From Shewanella woodyi ATCC 51908 (GTDB taxonomy: Bacteria; Pseudomonadota; Gammaproteobacteria; Enterobacterales; Shewanellaceae), in assembly GCF_000019525.1 (NCBI RefSeq), contig NC_010506.1, positions 1,612,001 through 1,676,000 of the forward strand: DNA of 64,000 nucleotides, written 5' to 3'. The translations under genes were made by a program, and so were the position numbers. Positions 19,021-29,866 of this stretch are shown piece after piece (within the stretch, counting starts at the first letter, position 1; the number at the start of each line of letters is the position of its first letter). The notes under the pieces were generated by a model. That model ran no database searches. It saw only the letters and a list, made by a program, of their open reading frames with translations, and was not told where the DNA came from.

Positions 19021-19104
19021 AATTAAACCACCATTATAGATAAACGGTGGCTTAATTGATGAGGCAAAAATAAAGCTGATCGCTAAACAGCTATTTAGCA
19101 ATAT

Positions 19105-20505
19105 CTACTTAGTTGCCAAGGGACGTAAATCAATCTCTGATTGAGCCATTAGATAAGCAAACTGTGCGTAGGCTGCCACGTTCTGCTGTAACGATTCGGG
19201 ATTAACCTTATCTAACGTATCATTAGGGGTGTGGTGATAATCAAAATAGTCTCGGCCATCTTGCCTTAATGATGCGACTGGGACGCCTTGTTTAGGCAGC
19301 ATAGAGACATCTGGGCCACCAGAGGCGGTGTTGGTGCCCATTGCGACACCATTTGCTGTCATAGGTTTGCTAATCGCTAGCACATCTTTAAAGGCCTGCT
19401 CTGAGACGCGGTAGTCGATCTGGTAGATAAGCCCTGCGCCAAAATCAGACTCTGCGGCGATATAGTGCTTTGCAAGTTCATCTTTATGGGCTTTGGCGTA
19501 AGCTTTACCGCCAATCAGGCCAAGCTCTTCTGCTGCGTAAAGTACGACTCGAATGGTTCTGGCAGGTTTTTGTGGTAAGTCTTGAATAAGTTTACCTGCC
19601 GCTGTCACGATACCGACTCCTGCCCCGTCATCCAATGCGCCTGTGCCCTCATCCCACGAGTCTAAATGTGCGCCTATAAGCACTATCTCATCGGGCTTTG
19701 TGGCACCAGTTACCTCGGCGATAACATTATAGGAAGTAGCGTATCCATGACTTTGTGGTGACATCTTAAGCTGCAGCACTACATTCTCATCTCGTTTTAG
19801 CATTAAGTTGAGTTGGTCAGCATCGGGTGATGATAATGCGGCGGCAGGAATACGCGGCACATCGTCTTGATAGCGCATTGCACCAGTGTGAGCCATACGG
19901 TCATGATCTGTGCCTATGGAGCGAATAACAATGGCCAAGGCGCCTTTGGAAGCGGCTGCCACTGCGCCCCGTGAACGTCCGCCTACCGTTTTGCCATAGC
20001 CTTTGCCTGTGGTGTGTCGCTCAGTTTTATGGTCGATGAAGGCTATTTTTCCTGTTAATGCTCCCTCTGGTGCTGCTTTGAGTGCGGCGAGGGTATCAAA
20101 ACGGACAATAGGGGCGGTGATCCCGTCAATTGGTGTGGCGACACTGCCACCTAGGGCTGTGATGACTAAGCCTTGAGGATAGGGGGCGACCACCATCGCT
20201 TTGGCATCACCTCTATCCCATACAGGGACTTTTACTGGCTCCTTATAAACCTTATCGAAACCGAGTGTTGTTAATTTATCTTCTGCCCACTGAACGGCAA
20301 TAAGATCTTTTTCACTGCCTGCTAATCTTGGCCCAACCTCTACGGTGAGAGATTCGACAAGATCATAGGCCAGGGAGGAGGCGAGAGCTTGCTGCTGTAA
20401 CTGTTCGGAAATCTGAATGTTTTCCGATTTTGGCTGTGTGTGTTGGCAGGATAAAAGTGGCACTAAAAGAGAAGCCATGAGTAAGGTACGACGATAGTTT
20501 TGCAT
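19105..20505 (-). CDS. M28-family metallopeptidase, lipoprotein
   Basis: A 466-residue exported aminopeptidase-like protein. The signal peptide ends in LLSC at residue 20, a plausible lipobox. Residues ~130-240 form a protease-associated (PA) domain. The M28 catalytic part follows: GAHLDSWDEGTGALDDGAG with zinc ligands His/Asp, AAEELGLIGG with the catalytic and ligand Glu, ESDFGAG, and a final ligand His in YHHTPNDTLDKV. It probably trims peptides in the periplasm or at the cell surface. It is divergent from the ArsR-family gene. Confidence 0.92.
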   Translation of the reverse strand: MQNYRRTLLMASLLVPLLSCQHTQPKSENIQISEQLQQQALASSLAYDLVESLTVEVGPRLAGSEKDLIAVQWAEDKLTTLGFDKVYKEPVKVPVWDRGDAKAMVVAPYPQGLVITALGGSVATPIDGITAPIVRFDTLAALKAAPEGALTGKIAFIDHKTERHTTGKGYGKTVGGRSRGAVAAASKGALAIVIRSIGTDHDRMAHTGAMRYQDDVPRIPAAALSSPDADQLNLMLKRDENVVLQLKMSPQSHGYATSYNVIAEVTGATKPDEIVLIGAHLDSWDEGTGALDDGAGVGIVTAAGKLIQDLPQKPARTIRVVLYAAEELGLIGGKAYAKAHKDELAKHYIAAESDFGAGLIYQIDYRVSEQAFKDVLAISKPMTANGVAMGTNTASGGPDVSMLPKQGVPVASLRQDGRDYFDYHHTPNDTLDKVNPESLQQNVAAYAQFAYLMAQSEIDLRPLATK

Positions 20506-20640
20506 AAGTTTCCTTTGTTTTTATTACTTATGTCCCATTTTTGAAAACAATCTAGCAAAAAGTGTGCTTTATGTCCCGACTATATCCGTTAGGCAAGGCT
20601 ATATTAGTGGCGGGGATTGTTTTAGGAGAATTTGCTCGTA

Positions 20641-20937
20641 ATGAATATCGAATTAATGCAGCAACGTGCTGACCACGCCGTTGTAATGTTGAAAGCTTTA
20701 GCTAATGAACGCCGTCTCTTTATCCTGTGCTACCTTCTTAGCGAAGGGGAGATGTGTGTTGGTGAGATGAATAAGAAATTGGGATTAAGTCAATCTGCTC
20801 TGTCTCAGCATTTAGCTTGGTTAAGAAAAGATAATTTAGTCGAAACCCGTAAAGAGGCACAAACCGTTTATTATTCACTGAAGAGTCAAGAGGTGTCAGA
20901 GATCATTAAGTTGCTCAATAACATCTACTGTCATTAA
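20641..20937 (+). CDS. ArsR/SmtB-family regulator, YgaV/BigR-like
   Basis: A 98-residue winged-helix repressor. The recognition helix region is MNKKLGLSQSALSQHLAWLRKDNLV. It lacks the metal-binding CVC motif of ArsR, but has one Cys in LFILCYLL and one in the C-terminal NNIYCH, the positions of the two redox cysteines in YgaV/BigR sulfide- or persulfide-responsive repressors. A third Cys (MCVGEM) is extra. ATG 20641 lies 12 bases from the AGGAG; an in-frame TTG at 20632 would be only three bases away. No sulfur gene adjoins it, so its target is unknown. Confidence 0.85.
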   Translation: MNIELMQQRADHAVVMLKALANERRLFILCYLLSEGEMCVGEMNKKLGLSQSALSQHLAWLRKDNLVETRKEAQTVYYSLKSQEVSEIIKLLNNIYCH

Positions 20938-20962
20938 GTGGAAGGAAATACCTATTGGTATT

Positions 20963-20999
20963 AAAAACTGACAAAACTGACTGTTTTGTCAGTTTTTTT
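20963..20999 (+). terminator. Rho-independent terminator after the ArsR-family gene
   Basis: AAAACTGACAAAAC/GTTTTGTCAGTTTTTT stem with a short loop and U-run. Confidence 0.85.
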
Positions 21000-21026
21000 A
21001 TGTCTGTCTTATTAAAATTTAGACAT

Positions 21027-21054
21027 AAAAAAACCGGCCTAAGCCGGTTTTTTA
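21027..21054 (-). terminator. Rho-independent terminator after rpsT
   Basis: AAAAACCGGCCTAAGCCGGTTTTTT hairpin, 16 bases past the rpsT stop. Confidence 0.85.
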
Positions 21055-21069
21055 TCGCAAAACTCAGAA

Positions 21070-21336
21070 TTAAGCAGCTAGTGCTTTGATTCTTGTGTTT
21101 AGGCGAGCCTTATGACGGGCAGCTTTATTCTTGTGAATAAGGCCTTTAGTTGCCATACGGTCAAGGATTGGTTGTGCAGCATTAAATGCTTCAGTCGCCG
21201 CAGCGTGATCGCCAGCTTGAATAGCTGCGATAACTTTCTTTACGTATGAACGTAACATTGAGCGACGGCTAGCGTTATGCTGACGACGCTTTTCAGATTG
21301 AAGCGCGCGCTTCTTTGCAGACTTGCTATTAGCCAA
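21070..21336 (-). CDS. rpsT: 30S ribosomal protein S20
   Basis: An 88-residue, lysine/arginine-rich helical protein that binds 16S rRNA in early 30S assembly. [27 protein letters not shown] and the C-terminal [20 protein letters not shown] are S20 hallmarks. It is divergent from murJ, the usual order in gammaproteobacteria. Confidence 0.98.
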   Translation of the reverse strand: MANSKSAKKRALQSEKRRQHNASRRSMLRSYVKKVIAAIQAGDHAAATEAFNAAQPILDRMATKGLIHKNKAARHKARLNTRIKALAA

Positions 21337-21581
21337 GGTGCAACTCCTAAAAGGGTTAGATATTTTAAAGGTCGGGAATATGCCTCATTTTTGTCACTTT
21401 GTCAATGACAATAGTTGAATCTTTATCTTAAAGATAAATAATTCAGCCTGCTTGGCTATCTTCAACCTAACTCGTGTAAGATGGAGCGCAATTCTAGCAG
21501 CTATTGTGAGAAGGTGACAGAGGGAAAATCAAATTATTGAGACGATTCTTCTGGGCTTCTCGGTATATTTCTGGGCATATT

Positions 21582-23141
21582 TTGAGTAAAAAATTAGTTA
21601 AGTCAGGCATCATTGTGAGTGTCATGACGTTAGTTTCCCGTGTCATGGGATTAATCAGAGATGTCGTTATCGCTAATTTGATGGGAGCCGGAAGTGGCGC
21701 CGATGTTTTTATCTTAGCGAATAAAATCCCTAACTTTTTAAGACGTTTATTTGCCGAAGGGGCTTTTTCACAAGCCTTTGTTCCCGTATTTACCGAATAC
21801 CAGCAGAAACATTCACCTGACGAGGTGCGTGAACTGATCTCAAAAGTAACGGGTACCTTAGGTATTTTGGTGAGTGTTGTCACCTTAGTTGGTGTAATTG
21901 GCTCCCCGTTATTGATGGCATTATTTGCCAATGGCTGGTTTGTCGCCTGGTTAAATGATGAGCCTAGTGGTGAGAAGTTTGAACTAGCGTCTTTGCTGCT
22001 CAAGATCACTTTCCCCTATCTTTGGTTTATCACGTTTACAGCCATGGCGGGCTCTATTCTTAATACTCGTGGGCGATTCGCGGTGTCAGCATTCACGCCC
22101 GTCTTTTTGAATATTGCTATTATCTGCGCGGCGCTTTTTCTCTCACCAAAGCTTGAAAGTCCTGAATTGGGACTCGCGCTTGGGGTGTTTTTTGGTGGTT
22201 TAATTCAGTTTCTGTTTCAAATTCCTTTCCTGCTGAACGAAAGGGCGTTAGTTAAGCCATCTTGGGGTTGGCATTATCCTGGAGTGGTCAAGATCCGCAC
22301 CTTAATGATCCCGGCCATATTTGGGGTGTCGGTTTCACAAATTAACCTTCTATTTGATACTTTTATTGCCAGTTATCTAATGACCGGCTCCATCAGCTGG
22401 CTTTACTACTCTGATCGACTATTAGAGTTTCCTTTAGGTCTGTTTGGTATTGCGATTGCCACTGTCATCCTTCCTGCATTGTCTAAAAAACATGTGAATG
22501 ATGAGGGGGGCGGGTTTGCAAAAACCATGGATTGGGGCGTTAAAGCTATCTTGTTACTCGGCATGCCCGCTATGTGTGGCCTGATATTGTTAGCCAAGCC
22601 TATGCTGATGGTGCTGTTTATGCGTGGTGCCTTTACAGTCGATGATGTTGAAATGGCCTCTTACAGCTTGATGGCCTATGGCAGTGGCCTGTTAAGTTTC
22701 ATGCTTATCAAGGTATTAGCCCCTGGGTATTATTCGAGGCAAGATACTAAAACACCTGTGCGTTATGGCATTATTGCGATGGTGAGTAACATGGTATTTA
22801 ATGTGATCTTTGCTATTCCGTTTGGTTATGTTGGTTTAGCTATCGCCACTTCGCTCTCAGCATTGCTCAATGCAACTTTGCTATACCGAGGCTTGGCTAA
22901 AGCGAATGTCTATAAAGTCAGCAAACAAACAGGGCTCTTTTTTGGTAAAGCACTGCTATCTTGTATAGTGATGGTCACCGTTTTAATTCAACTTTTACCC
23001 AGTCAAGATATTTGGTTGCAACAAGTGTTCACACAGCGAGCCTTAACACTTTTAGCCTTGATTGGTGCAGGCGTAGGGAGTTACTTAATCAGCATGATAG
23101 TGCTGGGAATTCGTCCCTGGAAAATTAAAACGGGTTTGTAA
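21582..23141 (+). CDS. murJ: Lipid II flippase
   Basis: MurJ moves lipid II across the inner membrane for peptidoglycan synthesis. About 14 hydrophobic segments, with family blocks LVSRVMGLIRDVVIANLMGAG, ANKIPNFLRRLFAEGAFSQAFVPV and FPLGLFGIAIATVILPALS. TTG 21582 gives the N-terminus (M)SKKLVKSGIIVS, aligned with known MurJ proteins (519 residues); an upstream in-frame TTG at 21537 would add 15 residues. Neither has a strong Shine-Dalgarno. It is followed by ribF. Confidence 0.93.
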   Translation: MSKKLVKSGIIVSVMTLVSRVMGLIRDVVIANLMGAGSGADVFILANKIPNFLRRLFAEGAFSQAFVPVFTEYQQKHSPDEVRELISKVTGTLGILVSVVTLVGVIGSPLLMALFANGWFVAWLNDEPSGEKFELASLLLKITFPYLWFITFTAMAGSILNTRGRFAVSAFTPVFLNIAIICAALFLSPKLESPELGLALGVFFGGLIQFLFQIPFLLNERALVKPSWGWHYPGVVKIRTLMIPAIFGVSVSQINLLFDTFIASYLMTGSISWLYYSDRLLEFPLGLFGIAIATVILPALSKKHVNDEGGGFAKTMDWGVKAILLLGMPAMCGLILLAKPMLMVLFMRGAFTVDDVEMASYSLMAYGSGLLSFMLIKVLAPGYYSRQDTKTPVRYGIIAMVSNMVFNVIFAIPFGYVGLAIATSLSALLNATLLYRGLAKANVYKVSKQTGLFFGKALLSCIVMVTVLIQLLPSQDIWLQQVFTQRALTLLALIGAGVGSYLISMIVLGIRPWKIKTGL

Positions 23142-23238
23142 ATAACGGCTAGAGGCAATACCAAGTAAGATCATTGCTGATAATCAATGTCAGCTGGTAT
23201 ATAATCCGCCCACTTAGGCTTGCTAGTTATGTAATGTA

Positions 23239-24174
23239 ATGGAACTAATCCGCGGTATAAACAATATTTTACCAGCACATCATGGCTGTGTTCTCACCAT
23301 TGGAAACTTTGATGGAGTGCACCGTGGTCACGCTGAAGTTATCTCAAAGCTTGTAAAAAAAGCGAGACAACTGAATGTACCTGCAACTTTGATGACGTTC
23401 GAGCCTCAACCGCAAGAGATGTTTAGGGGAGATAGTGCCCCTGCAAGACTCAGTACTTTGCGGGATAAAATTGTCTTGCTTGAAGAGTTAGGCATCGATC
23501 GCTTAGTGTGCATTAACTTCAATACTAAGTTTGCTGAGATGCCCGCCGAAGATTTTATCGACAAGTTGTTGGTGAAGTCCCTTGGTGTTAAATACCTTGT
23601 TGTCGGAGATGATTTTTGCTTCGGTAAGGAGCGAATGGGTAATTTTGATATGCTCAGGACTTCGGGTGAGAAACATCAGTTTGCTGTTGTCAGTACTCAA
23701 AGTTTTCTTCTTGGGGATAAACGTGTCAGCTCCACTGAAATTAGGGGCTTACTCGCTAAGGGGAAGATGGAGCAGGCTAGACGGTTATTGGGACACCCTT
23801 TTACCTTGAGTGGGCGAGTCGCCCATGGTGAAGAGATTGGGCGCACCATAGGATTCCCTACGGCCAACATCGCTTTGAAACGTAAAGTGAGCCCTGTAAG
23901 AGGGGTGTTTGCCGTCAAACTGTATTGGGATGATAGTGACGTATATGATGGTGTCGCCAATGTTGGGTTTAGGCCGACGGTGAATGGGCAAAAGTGCCAG
24001 TTGGAAGTACACCTTTTCGATTTTGATGGTGACCTGTATGGGCGCACTGTTGAGGTTGAGTTAGTAGCAAAAATTCGAGATGAACAGCCTTTCCAGTCTC
24101 TGGAAGCGCTGAGAAAACAAATTAACAATGATGCAGACAAAGCCAAAGCCTTGCTTGGCTGTGATGCAGGTTAA
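23239..24174 (+). CDS. ribF: Bifunctional riboflavin kinase / FAD synthetase
   Basis: Makes FMN and FAD from riboflavin. 311 residues: an N-terminal FMN adenylyltransferase domain with [16 protein letters not shown] (HxGH nucleotidyltransferase motif) and a C-terminal flavokinase domain with [13 protein letters not shown] and [18 protein letters not shown]-like -10 element at 23200-23205 lies just upstream, so a promoter for the ribF-ileS-lspA-fkpB-ispH operon may start here. ileS follows after 32 bases. Confidence 0.97.
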   Translation: MELIRGINNILPAHHGCVLTIGNFDGVHRGHAEVISKLVKKARQLNVPATLMTFEPQPQEMFRGDSAPARLSTLRDKIVLLEELGIDRLVCINFNTKFAEMPAEDFIDKLLVKSLGVKYLVVGDDFCFGKERMGNFDMLRTSGEKHQFAVVSTQSFLLGDKRVSSTEIRGLLAKGKMEQARRLLGHPFTLSGRVAHGEEIGRTIGFPTANIALKRKVSPVRGVFAVKLYWDDSDVYDGVANVGFRPTVNGQKCQLEVHLFDFDGDLYGRTVEVELVAKIRDEQPFQSLEALRKQINNDADKAKALLGCDAG

Positions 24175-24206
24175 GCCTTTTGGCAAACATAAATGGTATA
24201 GGATTA

Positions 24207-27029
24207 ATGAGCGACTATAAATCTACTTTGAATTTGCCGGAAACTGAGTTTCCGATGCGTGGTAATCTGGCTAATCGTGAGCCAGTGATGTTGAAATCGT
24301 GGGCAGAAGATGATCTGTACCAACAGATCCGCGATAGTCGTATTGGCCGTAAGCCTTTTATTCTACATGATGGCCCTCCTTACGCGAACGGCAGTATTCA
24401 TATTGGTCACTCAGTAAATAAAATTCTAAAAGATATCATTGTTAAGTCTAAAACGATGTCAGGCTTTGATGCGCCTTATATTCCTGGTTGGGATTGTCAT
24501 GGTCTGCCTATTGAACTTAAAGTTGAGCAAAAAGTGGGTAAGCCTGGACATAAGGTTACCGCTGCCGAGTTTCGTGTGAAGTGTCGTGAATATGCGGCAA
24601 AGCAGGTTGATGGTCAGCGTGATGACTTTATGCGTCTAGGCGTATTTGGTGACTGGCACAACCCATATCTGACGATGGATTACAGCACTGAAGCCAATAT
24701 TGTTCGCTCTTTGTCAAAAGTTATCGACAGTGGTCACCTGCACAAAGGTGTTAAGCCTGTTCACTGGTGTACCGAGTGTGGCTCGGCTTTGGCTGAAGCT
24801 GAAGTTGAGTACGAAGATAAAAAATCTCCAGCTATCGATGTCGCTTTCGCAGCTGCCGATAAAGTGACACTGCTTGCTAAGTTTGGTGTAGAGGAGTGCA
24901 GTGGCTCAGTTTCTATGGTTATCTGGACGACCACACCTTGGACGCTGCCTGCTAACCGTGCGCTATCTGTTGCTGGTGATATCGAGTATGCCCTTGTTGA
25001 GTTTGTTAAAGGCGATAAGACAAGCAGTGTTATCTTAGCCGAGACCTTGGTTGAGTCATGCATGGAGCGTTATGGTGTTGATTCTCATAATGTATTAGGT
25101 AAAACAAGCGGTCAATCTCTTGAGTTACTAAGATTTAACCACCCATTTTATGACTTCGATGTGCCAGTTATCTTGGGTGAGCATGTGACTGTTGACTCAG
25201 GTACCGGTGTGGTTCATACCGCCCCTGGACATGGTCAAGACGATTTTGTTGTGGGTCAGAAGTATGGTCTTGAAGTGGCGAACCCAGTTGGCGATAACGG
25301 CGTATATAAGTCTGATACTGAAATTTTTGCCGGTCAGCATGTATTTAAGGCTAATGATAATGTTGTTGCACTTCTTGAAGAGAAGGGCGCGTTAATCAAG
25401 CTTGAGAATATTCTTCACAGCTACCCTCATTGCTGGCGCCATAAAACTCCTATTATCTTTAGAGCAACGCCTCAGTGGTTTATCTCTATGGAGCAGAAGG
25501 GTTTAAGAAAGCAAGCGCTCAATGAGATTGAACAGACTCAGTGGATCCCTGATTGGGGGCAGAGCCGTATCGAGAAGATGGTTGAAAACCGTCCTGATTG
25601 GTGTATCTCTCGTCAACGTACTTGGGGAGTACCGATTGCACTGTTTGTGCACCGCGAAACCGAAGAGCTTCACCCGGACAGTAGCTCTCTTATGGAGCGT
25701 GTTGCGAATAAGATTGAGCAAGAAGGGATCCAGGCTTGGTGGGATCTTGACGCCGCTGAGCTTTTAGGTGAAGAAGCTGATCAGTATCGTAAAGTGACTG
25801 ATACCTTAGACGTGTGGTACGACTCAGGTTCATCGTTCTCGTCAGTTGTAGCCTCACGTCCTGAGTTTCAAGGTCATGATATTGACCTTTACCTAGAGGG
25901 TAGCGATCAACATCGTGGCTGGTTTATGTCATCTTTGATGATCTCAACTGCGATGAATGGTAAAGCACCTTATAAGCAAGTGCTAACCCATGGTTTTACC
26001 GTAGATGGTAATGGTCGCAAGATGTCAAAGTCTGTGGGTAATGTGATTGCTCCTCAGACCGTGACCAATAAATTGGGTGCCGATATTCTGCGTCTTTGGG
26101 TTGCAGCGACAGATTACAGTGGCGAGATGACTGTGTCTGATGAGATCTTAAAGCGTAGCGCAGATGCGTATCGCCGTATTCGTAATACAGCTCGATTCCT
26201 GCTGGCTAACATCAATGGCTTTAATCCAGAGACAGATCTGGTTGCCGTTGAAGAGATGGTTGCGTTGGATCGCTGGGCTGTTCGCCGGGCTGCTGCGCTA
26301 CAAGAGGAGCTACTAGAAGCATACGAGCAGTATAACTTCCACGTTGTGACACAGAAATTGATGCAGTTCTGCTCTGTTGAATTGGGTAGTTTCTATTTAG
26401 ATATCATTAAAGACAGACAGTACACTGCTAAAGGTGACAGCCATGCTCGTCGTAGTTGTCAAAGTGCCTTGTACCTGATCTCTGAAGCTATGGTTCGTTG
26501 GATTGCGCCAATCTTAAGCTTTACCGCAGATGAAGTGTGGCAGTTATTGCCAGGTCAACGTGATAAGTATGTCTTCACGCAAGAGTGGTTCCAAGGGCTT
26601 AAGTCAGTCACGCTAGAGTCTGATTTAAGTGATGATTTCTGGTCTGAGCTTTTAACCGTGCGCGGTGAAGTGAACAAGGTGATTGAGCAGGCTCGACGTG
26701 AGAAGCAGGTCGGTGGTTCACTTGAAGCTGAGATAACTCTCTATGCCGATGATGCCTTGTCGACTGCTTTAGCGACCTTAGGTGATGAGCTGAGATTTGT
26801 ACTGCTTACCTCTAAGACTCAAATTCTTGACCTGTCAGCAGCGCCTGCTGATGCGATAGAAACAGAGTTAAGCTCGCTTAAGCTAGGGCTTAAAAAGGCG
26901 GAAACCGAAAAGTGTGAGCGTTGCTGGCACCATAGAGAAGATGTTGGACAAGTTGCAACCCATCCAACGCTATGTACACGCTGCGTAACCAACATTGAAG
27001 GTGATGGCGAAGTTCGTCAGTTCGCTTAA
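24207..27029 (+). CDS. ileS: Isoleucyl-tRNA synthetase
   Basis: Charges tRNAIle; class I synthetase of 940 residues. Motifs: [12 protein letters not shown] (HIGH), [10 protein letters not shown] (KMSKS), an editing domain ([18 protein letters not shown]), and the C-terminal zinc finger CERCWHH...LCTRC. ATG 24207 yields [21 protein letters not shown], nearly the same as E. coli, so the upstream in-frame TTG at 24180 is rejected. It lies in the conserved ribF-ileS-lspA order. Confidence 0.98.
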   Translation: MSDYKSTLNLPETEFPMRGNLANREPVMLKSWAEDDLYQQIRDSRIGRKPFILHDGPPYANGSIHIGHSVNKILKDIIVKSKTMSGFDAPYIPGWDCHGLPIELKVEQKVGKPGHKVTAAEFRVKCREYAAKQVDGQRDDFMRLGVFGDWHNPYLTMDYSTEANIVRSLSKVIDSGHLHKGVKPVHWCTECGSALAEAEVEYEDKKSPAIDVAFAAADKVTLLAKFGVEECSGSVSMVIWTTTPWTLPANRALSVAGDIEYALVEFVKGDKTSSVILAETLVESCMERYGVDSHNVLGKTSGQSLELLRFNHPFYDFDVPVILGEHVTVDSGTGVVHTAPGHGQDDFVVGQKYGLEVANPVGDNGVYKSDTEIFAGQHVFKANDNVVALLEEKGALIKLENILHSYPHCWRHKTPIIFRATPQWFISMEQKGLRKQALNEIEQTQWIPDWGQSRIEKMVENRPDWCISRQRTWGVPIALFVHRETEELHPDSSSLMERVANKIEQEGIQAWWDLDAAELLGEEADQYRKVTDTLDVWYDSGSSFSSVVASRPEFQGHDIDLYLEGSDQHRGWFMSSLMISTAMNGKAPYKQVLTHGFTVDGNGRKMSKSVGNVIAPQTVTNKLGADILRLWVAATDYSGEMTVSDEILKRSADAYRRIRNTARFLLANINGFNPETDLVAVEEMVALDRWAVRRAAALQEELLEAYEQYNFHVVTQKLMQFCSVELGSFYLDIIKDRQYTAKGDSHARRSCQSALYLISEAMVRWIAPILSFTADEVWQLLPGQRDKYVFTQEWFQGLKSVTLESDLSDDFWSELLTVRGEVNKVIEQARREKQVGGSLEAEITLYADDALSTALATLGDELRFVLLTSKTQILDLSAAPADAIETELSSLKLGLKKAETEKCERCWHHREDVGQVATHPTLCTRCVTNIEGDGEVRQFA

Positions 27030-27040
27030 ATAGGTAATTG

Positions 27041-27070
27041 CAACGGCTCTTGAGGAGCCGTTGTTTTTTC
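27041..27070 (+). terminator. Terminator-like hairpin between ileS and lspA
   Basis: CAACGGCTC-TTGA-GGAGCCGTTG followed by TTTTTT. It could cut transcription between ileS and lspA, or act as a partial terminator in the operon. Confidence 0.65.
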
Positions 27071-27151
27071 TGCTATCTAATTTGCATGCTTAAAGGGTTC
27101 CGCTTCTTTAAGTGATTGCGAAGCAATATTGAGATTTAAAAGGATCGATAG

Positions 27152-27682
27152 ATGCCAACTAACTGGAAAGACAGTGGCTTGCGTTGGTATTGGATGGTTG
27201 TATTGGTGTTTATTGCCGATCAGCTATCTAAGCAATGGGTATTAGCTAATTTTGAGTTGCGTGAATCGGTGGAGTTATTGCCTTTCTTTAACTTCACCTA
27301 CCTACGAAACTATGGGGCTGCTTTTAGTTTTTTAAGTGATGCAGGGGGCTGGCAACGATGGTTCTTTACCTTCGTGGCAGTTGGCTTTAGTACATTACTG
27401 ACCATTTGGTTAAGAAAACAACCAAGGCAGATGTGGCGTTTGAATTTGGCTTACACCTTAGTGATAGGTGGCGCGTTAGGTAATTTGATTGACCGCCTTC
27501 AACATGGCTATGTGGTCGACTTTTTGCATTTTTATTGGAACACAAGCCACTTTCCGGCATTTAATATTGCTGATTCTGCTATTTGTGTTGGTGCCGCTTT
27601 GATCATTATTGACTCCATTATTACCGAGCGAGATGATAAGAAAAAAAAAGCTCAAGAAAATAATAATACTGCGAAGGAGTAG
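27152..27682 (+). CDS. lspA: Lipoprotein signal peptidase II
   Basis: Cleaves signal peptides of prolipoproteins at the lipidated cysteine. 176 residues with four membrane segments. Family motifs NYGAAFSF, GALGNLIDRLQHGYVVDF and FNIADSAICVG carry the two catalytic aspartates. The C-terminus is a lysine-rich tail. It sits between ileS and fkpB. Confidence 0.97.
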   Translation: MPTNWKDSGLRWYWMVVLVFIADQLSKQWVLANFELRESVELLPFFNFTYLRNYGAAFSFLSDAGGWQRWFFTFVAVGFSTLLTIWLRKQPRQMWRLNLAYTLVIGGALGNLIDRLQHGYVVDFLHFYWNTSHFPAFNIADSAICVGAALIIIDSIITERDDKKKKAQENNNTAKE

Positions 27683-27687
27683 TTACC

Positions 27688-28110
27688 TTGTCTGATACAC
27701 GTTCTATTGTATGTCATATGAATATCGTGCTCGAAGATGGCTCTACAGCCGATAGTACTAAAGCATCGGGTAAGCCTGCCAGACTCAATATTGGTGATGA
27801 CAGCTTAAGTCCCGCTTTTGAAGCTGAGATAACGAATTTAGCTCAAGGTGATAAGCATAGCTTTACGCTGCAAGCAGTTGATGCGTTTGGAGAGTCAAAC
27901 CCTGATGCAATTCACCATATGGACAGAAGCAAGTTTCCTGCAGATATGAGCCTTGAACCTGGTGTGATAGTCAGTTTTGGTGGACCGGGTGGCAGTGAAA
28001 TTCCAGGCATGATCCGCGAAGTGGCTGGAGACTCCATTACCGTCGATTTAAACCATCCTCTAGCCGGCCAAGTGGTCACCTTTGAGCTTGAAGTTGTACA
28101 GGTATTATAA
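27688..28110 (+). CDS. fkpB: FKBP-type peptidyl-prolyl isomerase (SlpA-like)
   Basis: A 140-residue cytoplasmic FKBP-type prolyl isomerase/chaperone with an inserted flap domain. LNIGDDSLSPAFEAEITNLAQGDKHSFTLQAVDAFGE and DLNHPLAGQVVTFELEVV are typical of SlyD/SlpA proteins. It starts with TTG (27688), supported by AAGGAG eight bases upstream within the end of lspA. It is four bases from ispH. Confidence 0.95.
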   Translation: MSDTRSIVCHMNIVLEDGSTADSTKASGKPARLNIGDDSLSPAFEAEITNLAQGDKHSFTLQAVDAFGESNPDAIHHMDRSKFPADMSLEPGVIVSFGGPGGSEIPGMIREVAGDSITVDLNHPLAGQVVTFELEVVQVL

Positions 28111-28113
28111 CGT

Positions 28114-29061
28114 ATGCAAGTAGCCCAGAATCTTCAGATCAAGTTAGCTAACCCTCGGGGCTTTTGCGCCGGAGTGGATAGAGCTATCAGTATTGTAGAG
28201 CGAGCTTTAGAACTGTTTCCTGCACCTATTTATGTTCGCCATGAAGTGGTTCATAACCGCTATGTGGTGCAAAACTTGAAAGATCGCGGTGCGGTTTTTG
28301 TAGAAGAGTTAGATCAGGTTCCAGATAACAGTATTGTGATTTTCAGTGCTCATGGTGTTTCGCAAGCTGTAAGGAAAGAGGCTAAACATCGTGGTTTGAA
28401 GGTGTTTGATGCGACCTGTCCACTTGTTACTAAAGTTCACCTACAGGTTACCAGAGCTAGTCGCAAAGGGATTGAGTGCATTCTTATTGGTCATGCAGGT
28501 CATCCTGAGGTTGAGGGGACCATGGGGCAATATGATAACCCTGAGGGGGGAGTATTATTAGTTGAGTCCCCAGCGGATGTCGAATCGTTAGAGGTTAAAG
28601 ATCCAAATAACCTCTGTTTTGTTACTCAAACCACGCTCTCTATGGATGATACTGCCGATGTTATTGAGGCGCTTCAATCTCGCTTCCCAAGTATACAGGG
28701 GCCTCGTAAAGATGATATCTGTTATGCAACCCAGAACAGACAAGATGCGGTAAGAAATGTCGCTGACGATGTTGATCTATTTATTGTTGTTGGTTCTAAA
28801 AATAGCTCTAATTCCAACCGTCTTCGTGAACTTGCACAGAAGAGAGGCACACAATCTTATTTAGTCGATAACTCTGATGATATCGATTCAAGTTGGTTTG
28901 AAGGTGTTACAAAAGTTGCGGTTACAGCAGGTGCATCTGCACCAGAAGTACTGGTTCAGCAGGTTATTGATGCAATAGCACAATTGGCACCTAGCGTGAT
29001 CACTGAAGTTGAAGGGCGTAAAGAGGATACGGTTTTCGCTGTTCCTGCCGAGTTAAGGTGA
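28114..29061 (+). CDS. ispH: 4-hydroxy-3-methylbut-2-enyl diphosphate reductase
   Basis: Last enzyme of the MEP isoprenoid pathway, an iron-sulfur protein making IPP and DMAPP. 315 residues. The three cluster cysteines are in [22 protein letters not shown] and [11 protein letters not shown]; histidines in VHNRYVV and [10 protein letters not shown] and Glu in the active site are also seen. It is the last gene of the ribF operon, followed by a terminator. Confidence 0.97.
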   Translation: MQVAQNLQIKLANPRGFCAGVDRAISIVERALELFPAPIYVRHEVVHNRYVVQNLKDRGAVFVEELDQVPDNSIVIFSAHGVSQAVRKEAKHRGLKVFDATCPLVTKVHLQVTRASRKGIECILIGHAGHPEVEGTMGQYDNPEGGVLLVESPADVESLEVKDPNNLCFVTQTTLSMDDTADVIEALQSRFPSIQGPRKDDICYATQNRQDAVRNVADDVDLFIVVGSKNSSNSNRLRELAQKRGTQSYLVDNSDDIDSSWFEGVTKVAVTAGASAPEVLVQQVIDAIAQLAPSVITEVEGRKEDTVFAVPAELR

Positions 29062-29086
29062 TAATCCTGCTGGTTTAATTTTTAGT

Positions 29087-29114
29087 TTAAGGAGGCTCAT
29101 AGCCTCCTTTTTTA
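29087..29114 (+). terminator. Rho-independent terminator after ispH
   Basis: AAGGAGGCTCATAGCCTCCTTTTTT hairpin. Confidence 0.85.
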
Positions 29115-29299
29115 TGTCTGATTTTCACTCAGGTTCTAATGATGAGACTTCTTATACACTAATATTACTAGCGGCTAACATTCGACTAAACTATGATTAA
29201 CCTATATAGTGGGGTATTACTGCTAACTTTCAGATTTTTAACGGGTAAATAAGATTTTTAACCGTCAATAATATGGCGAATGAAGGACAATTGACGCAG

Positions 29300-29866
29300 A
29301 TGAATAATGGGACGAAAGGGTTCTCTTTAATTGAGGTGTTAGTGTCGCTGGTCATTTTAGTGATCGGCTTAATTGGCATCTTTAATCTACATATTGTTTC
29401 GAAGAGAAGCAGCTTTGAGTCATTTCAGCAGACTCAAGCTTCCTACTATGTTAACGATATCATCAATCGCATGAAACTTAATCGCTCTCAATTAATTAAC
29501 TATAACGGTACTTATAGCGGTGGATTATCACAGCCAGGGACTTCGTGTGATGTTGCTGCGGGTGGCCCCGCTGTGGTCTGCACTAATGTTGAAACTCGGC
29601 TTTGGGATCTTTACCAGTGGGAGCAGCTTTTTGGTGGCGCTTCAGAGCAACTCAGTGGACGTGATGTTGGAGGGCTAGATACTCCAACGGCCTGCATCAG
29701 GACTCAAGCCAATGGGCAGGTGCTGGTTGTGATGACATGGAGAGGAATTAGAGCGCTCTCAGATGGAACTGCTAATGCAGCAGGTGATAATGCTGCTTTC
29801 ATTAAAGGGTGTGGCTCGAGTAGTGACAGACGCCGAGTTTATTCAATTAATACAGTGATCATATAG
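29300..29866 (+). CDS. pilV: Type IV pilus minor pilin PilV
   Basis: A 188-residue pre-pilin. Leader MNNGTKG then FSLIEVLVSLVILVIGLIGIFNL, with cleavage after Gly7 and Glu5 of the mature protein. The PilV domain (GIFNLHIVSKRSSFESFQQTQASYYVNDIINRMKLN) follows. ATG 29300 gives a canonical short leader; the in-frame ATG at 29273 would lengthen it by nine residues. First gene of a minor-pilin cluster needed to start and prime type IVa pilus assembly. Confidence 0.9.
   Translation: MNNGTKGFSLIEVLVSLVILVIGLIGIFNLHIVSKRSSFESFQQTQASYYVNDIINRMKLNRSQLINYNGTYSGGLSQPGTSCDVAAGGPAVVCTNVETRLWDLYQWEQLFGGASEQLSGRDVGGLDTPTACIRTQANGQVLVVMTWRGIRALSDGTANAAGDNAAFIKGCGSSSDRRRVYSINTVII

Noticed and set aside
21494..22009. 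171-codon minus-strand frame opposite the murJ start
   Set aside because: Antisense shadow of a membrane protein gene; Ser/Thr/Pro-rich with no domain.
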